Assembly: GCA_030278955.1 (NCBI GenBank)
Contig: JAOANR010000005.1
Coordinates: 33,793,105-33,857,104 of the forward strand
From: Hygrophila difformis
Lineage: Eukaryota; Streptophyta; Magnoliopsida; Lamiales; Acanthaceae
Length of the DNA stretch: 64,000 nucleotides
Direction of reading: 5' to 3'
In this document: positions 45,136 through 56,700 of the stretch, one piece after another
Numbering within the stretch: position 1 is the first letter of the stretch
How the letters are laid out: each line of letters begins with the position of its first letter
The notes under the pieces: generated by a model
Database searches by the model: none
What the model saw: only the letters and a program-made list of their open reading frames with translations
What the model was told of the DNA's origin: nothing
Position numbers and translations under genes: made by a program

Positions 45136-47584
45136 GAATTAGCATAATAAAATAATATATAGATATATGCATGATAGTTATAACAATATTTAGTTTATTT
45201 TTAGTATATTGTTGCACCCAATATGTTGGAAAAGATTTGGCATAAATCTAGATCCTAAATCTCTAAAATGCCGTCCTTTTTTTTTAAAAAAATTAAATCT
45301 TCTTCATCTTCCTATTTTGCTATTCAAATCAATTCTATGTACAATATATAAAATAAAATAAATAACTATATCAATAATATAGAGATATTTGCTTAGTACT
45401 TAAAACAAAATCTAGTCTATCTTTAGTATATAAAAGCTAGGATACATAGTATATTGTTGTATCTTTCAAATAGCAAATATTGATAACAAACCTTAAATCC
45501 TAACAACCCCTAAGTGCCGCCCCTTTACCTCTTTTTAAACTAAATTTTTCTCATCTTCCTATTTTGTTACTCCAACATTTTCTACGTACAAAAAAAAACA
45601 AAAAGAAAGAAAAAAAAGAGAATGAAGAGGGAAAAAAAATCCCTAGTTCGTGAGTGTTGAGGACGATCTCGACGGAGAAGAAGGCACATCGGGCGGATTT
45701 TGACACACCACAGCGTAGATCGGGTGAGAAGGAAGATTTCGACGGATCTATGAGTCGAACGGTGAACGTGGAAGCCACGTCTACGAATTTGACGAGCCGG
45801 ATAATCCAATCTCAAGTAAGTTAACGCTTACCGTGGTTGGGTTGTTAAAACATTCGAATACATAGATCTAACGAAAACCCTAACTAAAATCTGTCTACAC
45901 CGGCGCACCATTTTTATTGAATTTATTCGGACTACTTAGAGTGTTCAAACAAGAAAACTTAAAACATAAAATATGTTCCTAAGACCTTGATCTACTCGCT
46001 GTAAAAATGTCATAATTTTTGGTGGAGATTTGGTACCAGAAAGTCGAACCGAACAGACCTGCCTTGAATTCAGATTTTGGAATAGAGGCAGCAACATAAT
46101 TCGAGCTTGATGATTATTTTGACATTAGATCTAGACCGATTTGGGATTAGTGTTAAATATAAGAATTATAGATCTATGAGTTTAGAATGCCTCTGTAAAT
46201 TATTAGAATTTTTCGTTAAGATTTGAACCTCCGAACTTGAACCGAACCAATCTGCGTTCTTACCGAATTCATAGAAGATGACAGAAACTAGTTTCGAACT
46301 TGATCCAAATATTAACCTCTGATCCGACGAGAATTAGGCCTTGAGTTCTAAATGAAAGTTGTAGATAATCGTGTTAGGAGTAAGCCGGTAAAATTTCATC
46401 AAATTTGGTTCTCGTTTGGTATATTAAAAATTGCATCTTTGAAAACTGCTATGCCTGAATCCGGGCAGAACACTATCTCTGTACAAAATCTCATTTTTGA
46501 CTTGTTTCCTTAACCCCGATCGAAAAACTTAAAACATGAAATTTGTTCGTTAGTGTGTTGGCGAGCTACTGCTCGAATTTGAGAATTTTTGGTTGAGATA
46601 TGAATTTTTAAATGATGTTGGAGCGAACAGCGTCCTGAAATAGTATATATTTGAGAAACTTACTAAATTTGTGAAATTGGTCTTTCTAAACAAAGAGAAG
46701 ATTAAAACATTGGGGTGTATGACTAAGCTGGATACTATCAATGTTGTCTACGGCTTGTGGACATAAGTGCTCAAGTGTATGTCTAGTGGACGTAAGAGCC
46801 CTAGCGAAATATTGATTGTATGGCTAGCGAATGTAATGAACCTGTTAAAAGACTGACCATGATACTTGTGGACATAAGAGCCAAGCGTAAGGCTGGCGGA
46901 CATAAGAGCCCTAGCGATGGTGATCTGTGAAAGAAACGAAACGAGACATTTATAAGAAATTTAAACTAAATTCCGGTTAAATTGTGCTTTTAAATTTATG
47001 TCAATTTATTTAATTACTTTGCAAGCTATATTTATGATCTTATGGAATCCCTGTCTTTTAAATTATGCAATTAAATTATTATTAGATAAATAAATTAAAT
47101 TATGAAGTATATGCACATGTTTTCTTTAAATTTAATTAATGGCTTTGAAACCCCCTAATCATGCTAGGTGTTAACTTACTCAGCACGTTTTTGCTGACCA
47201 AACCACATTTTCTCTTTTTTCTTTCAGAGTACTTCGATTATGCATCATCATATGCATACATGGGAACATTTGGGGAAAACTCTGTTTTAAATTCCTGCTC
47301 TTAGTTATGACTTGCATGAACGGGCCTGTTTAACACTGTGTTTTGGCCATGTTGGCCCAATTTTTAAATTCCGCTGCATTATATATATGTAAATATTACA
47401 TTCCGCTGCAACTTTGTTATTAGTATTTTCGAATTATATTACAATTGGCTGTTTGAATGTTTTAAATCCTGAAAAACCATAGCCTTGCATCTCTTTAGCA
47501 AGCTCGGAGAAACTGTGTCTTGCTTGGGAGGTGTGGCGGTGACATCCCGACCTGGGTTACCAAAAACCGGGGTGTTACACCATC
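44686..47584 (+). mobile_element. Solo LTR (2.89 kb) of a Ty3/Gypsy element, with target duplication and extended head
   Basis: Element 44691-47579, TGTGATACCCC to GGGGTGTTACA, between CCATC duplications (44686-44690 and 47580-47584). The head contains two further LTR-start-like sequences, each after a purine tract: TGTAATACCCGAG at 44878 (after AAGGAGGGTAGAA) and TGTAATACCCTAT at 44947 (after AAGGGGGGTAGAC). The first 187 bp are homologous to the post-pol region of the Tekay-like element at 15938-16075. An (AAT)n microsatellite is at about 45081-45136, and GGACATAAG-type modules lie near 46758-46908. Relative of the antisense solo LTR at 25957-28443. Confidence 0.85.
45081..45136. repeat. 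(AAT)n microsatellite
   Basis: About 18 perfect ATA/AAT triplets inside the solo LTR, ending in AAGAAT. Confidence 0.95.
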
Positions 47585-48080
47585 ACCACTAACCCTTGAT
47601 CAATTTATACCTCATTTTTTTGGTTCCTGGATGCGACTTTAGTTAAAGCCATTTTTTAAAACTTAAAACAAAGCCAACATTAATTTTATCTCTCTCAATT
47701 ACATTGTCTTATCAACTTGATTGGATTAAGATAAAAACAAAAAGGTTAATTAAGTTGAAGGGATTTAAGGGTTGGATCATGTGCAGTTAACTGCATATGT
47801 AGGTTGTATATTTGTGATGGGAGAGATATTTCTTATGATGGAAGAATGTAAAAAATTTGTGTGATAGGAGAGATGTTGTGTGTGATTGAAGAATATGTTA
47901 TGAGTGAGGCGATTTTTGTGACGAGATAAATGGAAGAATACGGGATGGTACATACTTTTTCATGTGTTGCACCATAGGGGTTAAAAACCATGTACTGAAT
48001 GTAATTTTGGACAGTTTACCCAACCAAGACAAATTTTAAAATAACGAGTAGACCTTACAGAGAACTGATATGTGTGTAAC
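47585..48080. other. Spacer, nothing recognised
   Basis: Mixed AT-rich DNA with a loose repetition of GATGGGAGAGATATT/GATAGGAGAGATGTT near 47815-47875. No coding frame of interest. Confidence 0.35.
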
Positions 48081-48480
48081 TAGGGGTATAAATGAGTCGA
48101 GCCGACCTCGAATCTGGTGTAGCTTGGCTCGGCTTGGTTAAGTATAAATTAAGCTCGGCTCGAGCTCGAAGCTCGACAAGCTTTAAGAAATTGAACTCAG
48201 CTCGAGCTCAACATAATATAATGGAATTAGGAGTAAGTAGGAAGGAATAATTGGAGAATGGAAAAGTGGAGACTGAGACCTATTTGAAAGAAAACTCTTC
48301 ACAATAACGAATAATGATTATGACCTATGACTAACAATTGATTCTAGAGTTGTAGGACTATTATAGAGCTTTCAAGCTAAAGTATTGATTAGCTCGACTT
48401 GAGCTCATTAATATTCCAAGCCGATCTTGAATTCGAGTCAAGCCTTTTTTAGTCGAGCTTTGGTCGAGTTTTAATGGAGT
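48081..48480. mobile_element. hAT-like TCGAGCC-rich non-autonomous repeat (ends uncertain)
   Basis: Starts TAGGGGTATAAATGAGTCGAGCC and continues with CTCGGCTCGAGCTCGAAGC; the far part has AGCCGATCTTGAATTCGAG and AGTCGAGCTTTGGTCGAG. This vocabulary is typical of the widespread plant hAT-type repeats whose ends begin with a TAGGGGTGTAAA-like sequence. The right terminus is lost, and the middle (about 48210-48350) is different, so an internal insertion is likely. Confidence 0.5.
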
Positions 48481-49035
48481 TTTGGTCCTCTAAAACTCAA
48501 AATGGGTGGCATCTTCTCTCCAACAATACCCTAAAACCAAACTATTTTAAGTTTTATGAGTTTTATGAATAGTAAATACTCAAATTTGAGTTTTTACTAT
48601 TCACAAACATATATCATTTTTTGCAATTAAATTAATTGCAATATCATCCCTCCAAATGTTGCAAATTGAATATTGATATAATTTTGTATTATGGTTAATA
48701 ATTTTATACTTCATACATTTTTTATTAAATTTATTTTATATTTAATTAGATTAAAAATTTTAAGATTTCTTTATAAATAAATTTTAAACATAAAGATAAT
48801 TAATTTTTTTAAAGTTTTGATACAATCTTAGCAATCATTAAAAAATTACGTTAGCATATGAAAATATAATTAAAAATAACACATTTTAAATACTTAAAAA
48901 AAGTACAATATTAAACAACCAAATAACTATCCAAACGGAAAATTAAGTTAATAGTCATCTAAATCAACATTGGATACATCATACAATTTTTTTGAACTTC
49001 GTAATGCATTAGTTGAACACTTGTGGGGAAAATAC
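48481..49035. other. AT-rich spacer with a hairpin
   Basis: A near-perfect hairpin lies at about 48566-48603, left arm TGAATAGTAAATACTCAAA and right arm TTTGAGTTTTTACTATTCA. It may be the core of a small MITE. The remaining sequence is very AT-rich and unassigned. Confidence 0.45.
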
Positions 49036-49500
49036 TGTAATACCCCGGATAATGGCTTAAATGGAGTGAAATAAACTACTCATACCAACAAGGTACCTTT
49101 CTTTATTGGTAACCATCCTATAAAAACTCCAAAGTTAAGCGTGCTTGGCTTGGGGTAATTTTAGGATGGGTGACCTCCTAGGAAGTCTCTAGGGTGTGCG
49201 TGAGTGAGGCCAAAGCGCATTGGAAAGAGCTGATGTTGGTTTGTGGGGACAACCTTCACTCTGGAGCCGGCAACATCTAGAGCAGTACCCTGTCTTTCCC
49301 TTGCGCCGAAAATGGGGGTGTTACAGATGGTATCAGAGCCAGAAGGATGGCCGAGCGCAACGAGGCCGTGCTGTGGTATTCAGTCGCCTAGCAGTAGGAT
49401 GAAAGATCCACGGGATGTGGATGGTTGTGGCGCCCATGTGATGAGGAATGAGGATGGCCGAGCGCACCGAGGACGTTGCGATTTAAGGGGGGAGGACGTT
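49036..49500 (+). mobile_element. Cassandra TRIM retrotransposon, 3' LTR missing
   Basis: LTR 49036-49325 (290 bp), TGTAATACCCCGG to GGGGGTGTTACA. It encloses a 5S rRNA-derived segment (about 49078-49200) with CCAAAGTTAAGCGTGCTTGG (A box) and TAGGATGGGTGACCTCCTAG (C box). Primer site TGGTATCAGAGCC (49328-49340). The internal region carries GGATGGCCGAGCGCA twice, and a polypurine tract GGGGGGAGGA is at 49487-49496. No second LTR follows. 5S-containing LTRs define the Cassandra family, which has no genes and depends on other elements' proteins. Confidence 0.93.
49078..49200 (+). other. 5S rRNA-derived sequence within Cassandra LTR
   Basis: Order and spacing follow plant 5S rRNA (CATACCA, then CATCC, AACTCC, AAGTTAAGCGTGCTTGG, then GGATGGGTGACCTCCT, GGAAGTC). 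Internal pol III box A and box C are well kept, while the first 50 bases are diverged. It is not a genuine 5S gene: the unit lies in an LTR, lacks the normal 5' end and has substitutions in base-paired segments. Confidence 0.92.
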
Positions 49501-49574
49501 TGCTTTTATTTTAAACTTCCTCGATGTTGGATAAAAAAATCATTTGCTTTTATTTTAAACTTCCTCATTTTTTT

Positions 49575-49822
49575 TATTAGCTATATTTGACAAATGACTA
49601 CTGTTTACTCATATACTTTGACTTAAAATTTTATCATAATTATACAAGTTAAAATATAGCGAAAGTGGGATCTTGTTAGATTCGTCTCGTCTTATAGTTT
49701 TTAAATATCAAACTTTTAGAATTTTTACTTGTATAAAATTTGAGCTATTAATGATTTAAAATGTTCATTGGACTGCGTGCTGGGTGGGTCCGTATCAAAC
49801 TTTAAAAAATAGAGGAAATAGT
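49575..49822. repeat. Decayed Stowaway-like MITE (left end lost)
   Basis: Shares the interior of the MITEs at 49894 and 53060: GTGGGATCTTGTTAGATTCGTCT, TTTTTACTTGTATAAAATTTGAG in pieces. It ends AGAGGAAATAGTA. The left inverted repeat is not recognisable. Confidence 0.6.
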
Positions 49823-49891
49823 ATAATTCTTATTCTAATTATGTAATTCTTTATTAATTAATGAGTATTGAATTTATGTCGTGCTAATATA

Positions 49892-50155
49892 TACTTCCTC
49901 CGTTTTTTAAAAATTGTAACATTCCTGCATTTCACGTTATCCAATACATATTTTTAATGCTTAATATCTCAAATTTTGTAAAAGTAAAAATTATAAAAAT
50001 TTGGTATTTTAAAACTACGCGATTAGATGAATCTAACAAGATCCCACTTGACTATACTTTATCTTATGTAACTATGTTAAATAATTGAATCAAAATTACT
50101 CAATGAATAGTAACAACTATGTAAATGTTACATTTGTTTCAAAACGGAGGGAGTA
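49892..50155. mobile_element. Stowaway-like MITE
   Basis: Body 49894-50153 (260 bp) between TA dinucleotides. Left end CTTCCTCCGTTTTTTAAAAA, right end (inverse) CTCCCTCCGTTTTGAAACAA; both continue to TGTAACA. Same family as the nested MITE in intron 5, in opposite orientation. It lies about 0.6 kb upstream of the PP4R3 start codon. Confidence 0.9.
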
Positions 50156-50766
50156 ATTTATAAGAAATAATAGGTATGAATGAAAAGAAATAAAATAGGA
50201 TTTGATTTTGGTGTTGCGTACGTCTGTGCAACACAACTCAGTAAGTCACTAAAGAGAGTCCACAGTGACGCAACTGCCAAAGTGCCTACTCTGCAGCTTT
50301 CACCAAGGGCAAAAGCGTCATTTCACACCACTTCCCAGTATGCCATGCGTCCCATGCCTATACTACACAAAAATCGGGGCAAAAAGGCAAAGGGGATTGA
50401 TTGCACAGGAACTAAAGAATAAACACCGCGGAAAGTGGGGAAGCGAATACTTACCCCAAGGGAAGAGAGCCAGACCTTCGCTCCACCTCGAGCTCTGCTA
50501 TCAATGGCGGTTTGGGCTACTCAATTCTTCACTCTGCTATAGTCCTACCCACTTCACTTCCTATTTCCAACCTTTTTTGCTCAATAATTTCTTCTTCCCT
50601 TCTCTTTTGCAGAAACCCTAATTCTTTTTCCTCCTGTTTAGATGTATAAGAATTTTTTGGTGATTTGAGTAGTTCAGCTAGCTCTTGGTGTTGCGAATTT
50701 CGTTCGCTAAACTTCGCCAAGAAGGAAAGCCCATTGTTCTCCTTCTTTTTATTTTTTTATTTTTGG
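50156..50766 (+). promoter_or_regulatory. Promoter and 5' leader region of PP4R3
   Basis: Sequence between the MITE and the start codon. Composition rises in GC near 50400-50520, and CT-rich stretches at 50535-50640 look like a plant 5' leader. No convincing TATA box was seen. Two short upstream ORFs lie in the probable leader: 50504-50542 (12 codons plus stop, MAVWATQFF...) and 50642-50668 (8 codons plus stop). The transcription start cannot be fixed from sequence. Confidence 0.5.
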
Positions 50767-53700
50767 ATGGGTGCGCAAGAGAAATTTGCCAACTCCAGCA
50801 GTTCAATGCAGGTAAGTGAAGAAAAGGCAAACCCAGTTAGAAAGACAGGGCTTTACTTCTGCCCAGACTTGTTGATGTTTCAAGATTGCGAACTGCTTTT
50901 TGTACTTCTGAGACTTTCGTTTAGTTAAAACGTTTTAATTTCAGCTTTGATTGAGTTCTGGACTCGTTGATTGCTTGTGGTTATAGAGTTTAAAATTGTA
51001 GGGGTGTGTGTGCAACACACTTAATTGAGTATCTTGAATTCATTTCTGGCACATTTTACCTTCATCTGTGAACAGTAGAGTGGTCCTAGACTTCTAGTGT
51101 TTGTACTGTATTTTGTTTCTTCTTTCGTCAATTTAATTTATATTCACTACATTCATTAAATGAACCAGAATTCTCCTGTGGGAATTACTTTTATTTTAGT
51201 TCTTACCACTTTTATATCTGATTTCAGCGTGTTAAAGTATACCGCTTGAATTCTGATGGCAAATGGGACGACCAAGGAACAGGTCATGTATCTGTTGATT
51301 GTTTGGAGGTTTGAATTATTGCACTTCTTCTTTAAAAGACAAATCATATCATACCATGATAGTTTCAATTATTATGTTAGATTGAAAATTGTTTCTGTGT
51401 TGTGTGGTACAGAGATCAGAAGATCTTGGATTATTTGTTCTTGATGAGGAAGACAATGAAACTTTGTTGGCACATCGTATCAGCTCGGATGATATTTATC
51501 GTAAGCAAGAAGGTATCACTGCCTTCTCAAAGATACCTGCACTTGATTTTTTCATCTTCTTTTGTGCTGATATACACATTATTCAGATACAATTATTTCA
51601 TGGAGGGATTCTGAATTTTCAACTGAGTTGGCTCTCAGCTTCCAAGAGACTACTGGCTGTTCTTATGTATGGCAAGTATCAAAACTTTGCGCTATATAGT
51701 TTTTTAGAATCCTTTATTAAGATCTTATCATGGAGATGGCCAAAAAATAAAATTTTTGCTTCCACCTCTGTTTCATGTAGGGATCATATATGTAGTGTGC
51801 AGAGGAACATGCAATTTAGCGCGCTCTCTAGTAAGTTCTTGTGGGAATAGTCCAGATTTTAACCAAACGTACATGTCATTCCAGCATTCTTCTTGGCTTT
51901 TTCCAGATTTGAGAATATTGCCATTTGATATATTTGAGTTCTCTTTTTGGTTCCTTGCGAGAACAGCCAGTATGTTTAGCTCTCAAATTTTTTTAACTTC
52001 TAATGGTTCTTTCATTAATAGTTTGTTGTTTTCATTATTATGTTTAATCATATTTGGTATGATTTATGTAATTATTTTTTTAAATCATCATGGTATCATA
52101 TATTTGGCACATTACTGCACGTTAATATTAGTGCTAATATTACTTTTGTTGGTTAGCACTTGTGGAATTTTCAAATAGCGCTTATCAGTGTTTTTATTCG
52201 TTTGAAGCTAGTGTTATCTTTGTGGTTCTGTTTTAATAATGTAGTAAAAAACTAAAAAGTAGCTATTTGGTTAAGTATTTTTTGATAAATCTTTCAGGAT
52301 TAGCATCAGATCAAGTAGCAAAGTATTTTTATTACTATGCTAGAAAAGAAAACAATCGGTTTAAAATTTTCTTGAATTTATTTAATAGTTCAAGGTCTAT
52401 TGTGATGAGAATTCTATGATAACATTGTGTTCAGATTTCCAACAGCTTAAACTGTTGTATAGCTAGAACATATCATTGGTACTTGTGTGTATGGTAATGA
52501 GATATGAACTGAAAATTTACAACTATGAACATGATATTAGTAAGGACTAAAGAATACCAATGTAGAATAATGGTATTCACAATTGTATGGTATGGTTCTT
52601 CACTTATAATTAACAAAAAATATTGAATGTTTTGCAGTATCTGAGAATTCTCTTATGCATTTTTGGGAAATGGTTTTTATTTCTTAATATTAAAAATAAT
52701 TCTTTGGATATTGTTCGTTTTGACGAATAAAGGTTTCTGATCTAAAAAATGAGAAGAATTAGATTGACATGTGGAGTAATATATTTGAGTGTTCTGCGAT
52801 TATAAAGTTGACTGCTGTTGATGGCTGACTTGCCGAGGCTCTTAAAGAATGATAACTGATGGTATATGCAAGGTTTTAAATATCGGTTCCGGTATCTATA
52901 TCGGACATATAAATTTAGGGAAATTTCGAAGATATTTGAAATTTCGGGGGAAATTTCGGAGATATATGTAATTTTTTGAGAAAACTAATTCGAGTTTCTG
53001 AGATGATGAAAATGAAGATATTTCAAAATTTCTCATCTCTGTTGCTCTATAAATTAGTACTACCGTTCTCATTTAAATGAGACATTTGCATAGTAATTAC
53101 TATTCATTGAGTAACTTTGATCAATTTTTTTAACATAGTTGTATAAGAAAAAACATAGTCAAGTGAGATCTTGTTAGATTCGTCTAATCACGTAGTTTTA
53201 TAATATCAAATTTTTATAATTTTTACTTATATACAACTTGAGTTATTAACCTTTAAAAATGTGTCTTGAACGGCGTGAAATGCAGGAATGGTGCATTTAA
53301 AAGAGAACAGAGGTAGTAATATGCTAACAATACTCCGTTAATGATATAATATACTAGTAATATTATTGATATCATACACCATGTTGATTGATAAGAGACT
53401 TAAAATTGATAAACAAGTTAATTGGATGACATCATCAATATGGTTTGAAACATAATTTTTACTTTTTAATTTTTTTTAAAAAATATATTTTTAAATTTTA
53501 GAAAAAAATTATTTTTAAAATTTTTTTTGGAAATTTTGGAAAATTTCGATCAAATTTCGGGAAATTTTGAATTTCGGGCGAAATTTTGATGGAAATTTTG
53601 CAAAAAAATATTGCATGTGAAATTTAGCTTCGGGATGTCCCGAAACCCGAAATTTCGGTCGAAATTTCGGAAATTTCGAGGATATTTAAAACAATGGGTA

Positions 53701-56700
53701 TATGTGCTAACTGCTAACAGCAATCTGCTCTAATTGGTTTTCTTGCTGTTCAATTTCTAGTATACTGCCACTTAATACACGTGTATTAACTTGAGTAGCG
53801 AAAACAATTTGACCGACTCTAATTGGCCTTCAATTCCATTGTATCTTAATTTGTGTTTTGCTGGATTTTTTTGTTTCTCAAGTCTCCTGAGTGCTAGCCT
53901 GTGCACACACTTGTGCCGTGGCATGGCGCCAATGAGATGTTACTCTAGTTTATGAGTTGCCACGATATTGTCATTGGGGTTTGAATTATAATGATAGCAT
54001 TATGTTTGGATCCTGGTATCTGAATCTGGATTTTTGCTAGCAATATGAAAATTTATTCTACTGCTGTATTGTTTCATTTATGGACTGAACCAACTTTAAT
54101 TGGTGAAAGGAAATTTTGACATACTGGGCATATAGGTGGATTGCTTTCATCCTGCCTTCCTAGAAATTTAGGTTTGTAATATTCTATGTGGAAGATATTG
54201 TGGTTGATATTTTGCATTCTAAATCTTCAGATGAGACGTACCTTAACGTCAACAGTGAGTTGAGGGAGTTGCCCCCAGTGGAGCTGCCTACTCTCCCTTT
54301 ATTACTTAAGGTACATGATATTTTGTGAAATATGTCTCATCCAACATGCTTTATGCTTGTAGAAACTCATGCATTTATTCAATAGGGCACTCTATTTATA
54401 GAGGCCTAATACAATAGATAAACCTGAGACAAATCTAGGTCAAATAAATCTAATCTAAGAAACAAGGAAACAAATCACTATTTTAATTATATTTTCTAAT
54501 TCCCCCTCGAAATGAACTTGGAGAGCCTTATGAACTTGTTCAGCTTGAAGCACGGAACACATGAAGGAGCCCATTGAACGCACAATCTATGTTAACTAGA
54601 ACATAATCCATGACAGTGGCAATGGGGGTTTGGTGACATGGTGTACTGGCTGGCAACCGCAAGAAGTCGCGTCTGTGTTCATTTGGGCACACACAAGATA
54701 GGTCAAATTTCTCTCAAGGGTAGCTTGTCTTTGAACAAGAACTAAAATTATCCTCTACCAATGAGGGTACACCAGCACTTCTAGAAAACTTGTTCAACTT
54801 AGACAAGCACAAGCTATTTGGAACATCAGCCAACTACGAGGAAAACCTTAAAATTGTTGAAACACATTAGGAAAATCTCTAGGACAGTTTAGGCTCTGTT
54901 ATGATATAGAATTTTGGATATATTTTGCTTTGCATATGATCTTTTGTCCCTCTATTTATAGAGAGCCTATACAATAGATAAACTAGAAGCAAAATTGAAT
55001 CTAATCTAGATAATAGGAAAACAAGGCCCCAATTATTATTAATCAATAAATTGATTTTATATTCTCCCAACAATATTTTCATGTTCTTGATGTTGAATTT
55101 TCAGGTTGGGTCATTTGTTTATCATGCTTCAATTCATTTCTCAATGTTTTAAAGTTCTCATTTGTTTTTGATCATGCTTTTGTCAGACTGTAGTTGAGAG
55201 TGGTATCACAGATCAGTTGCGTGTGACTGAGGCTATTTTGCATGATGTAAGTGCTACAAAGATACAATAAATCTGGTGCTTTAATTAATTTTATTATTAT
55301 GTAGTATAAACTATAAACTATTTAGCAAAATGTGTCTTGTGTTGATGAAATGTCTTGTCTTGGTTGCCTATATCTGTAGATGGACATCTATTTATACAAC
55401 ATGTTCATTTTTGTTCTTTAAATTCTTAAATTGAATTTGTCTTCTACTAATGTAACTTTCTAAAATTCTATCACCCTGGAAGTTGACACATCGACACATG
55501 AAGTTTAAGCTTTTGGCTAGGCCTATTTATATTCCTATTCTTTTTTCTTCTTCGGATTTCTTCTCATCTTGTTTCCTTGTAAACTCTCTCATCGTGCTGC
55601 TGTCTTTCATCTCCTTTCTTAGCTTGCTTTCTAGTTTGTGATAACTTATGTCAGGCTTATATTGGTGTTCCAGCAAGAATTTTTCCCAAAGTTGATGGAA
55701 TTATGCAAAGTATGTGAAGATTTGGAAAATATTGATGGTCTTCACTTGATTTTTAAACTCATCAGAGGAATCAGTAAGTAAACTTGCTAGCTTACTCAAT
55801 CGTGTTCATTGTTGGAAGATGACTTGAAATTTTCCCATGAATTGATCAAACTAATACTCTACTTGAGAAGTTGTTATTAAGTACTGCAAGTTCAGATTCT
55901 TGTACAGCATATGATTTTAACTCCTTTTAAGTCGAACATGAGGAATTTGATTAACAGTTGAAACTTAAAAATATGTATAGTATGAATAACGTTTTTGTGA
56001 CACGGTAAAAAAAAGTATCAAAGACTCTCGCCTAAGCACATTGGATTTCTTGAAGTTACATTTAACACCAGTTGAGTCTGTAATTAATCCATGGGCAAGG
56101 TTTGCATTGTTTGAATCACTGATTCAATGGTCACCAAATGCTAAAGCAAAACTTTCAACAATACCAGACTTTCACAATATGCAATAGTATTTATTAGCTT
56201 TCTGTTTTTGAATTTGAGAAAGGTACCCATAATTCCTAGTTTTTAGGACTGGAGGTTATGTATCAAGATTATATTTCTTCCAAAATGAAGTTGAAAAAGA
56301 AAAAACCTTTGAAACTTTCGAGTTGTAACGAAACCTGGAGATCAAAAGTAATTAGGAGGAACCAACCACGAACTTAACTCCAAAAAAAGAAGCCAGCACC
56401 TGGAGAGTTGATGCATGGCTTAGTGATTGTTTTGCATGAGATCGGGATGTATTTTCAAAGAAGGAAGATATGTAAGTTGTTTCTGGTAGAGATATGTCAA
56501 CGTTGCTGAACTGTGATTGAAAATACTTTCAACCACAAATATTTTCAGCAACAATATCTGTTGTTGAATTTACATGATACTCTCTTGTTGACATATTTTC
56601 TACCCAAGCACTGTTGGTTTTTCAATAACAGTCCAACTGACAGCGCAGCCACTGGCATTAGTTGTATTCAAGGGATTGCAGATTACCACAATTGACGACT

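Larger units (their letters stand above)
51831..54230 (+). other. PP4R3 intron 5, 2.4 kb
   Basis: GTAAGT to AATCTTCAG. Apart from the hAT-like element with its nested MITE (52861-53704) the intron is AT-rich with no other recognised feature. A plus-strand frame at 51756-52178 runs from exon 5 into the intron and is not coding beyond 51830. Confidence 0.75.

Noticed and set aside
49078..49200. A 5S rRNA gene
   Set aside because: The match lies within a TRIM LTR bounded by TGTAATACC and GTGTTACA and followed by a primer site; its 5' third is diverged. It is the known Cassandra feature, not a 5S gene.
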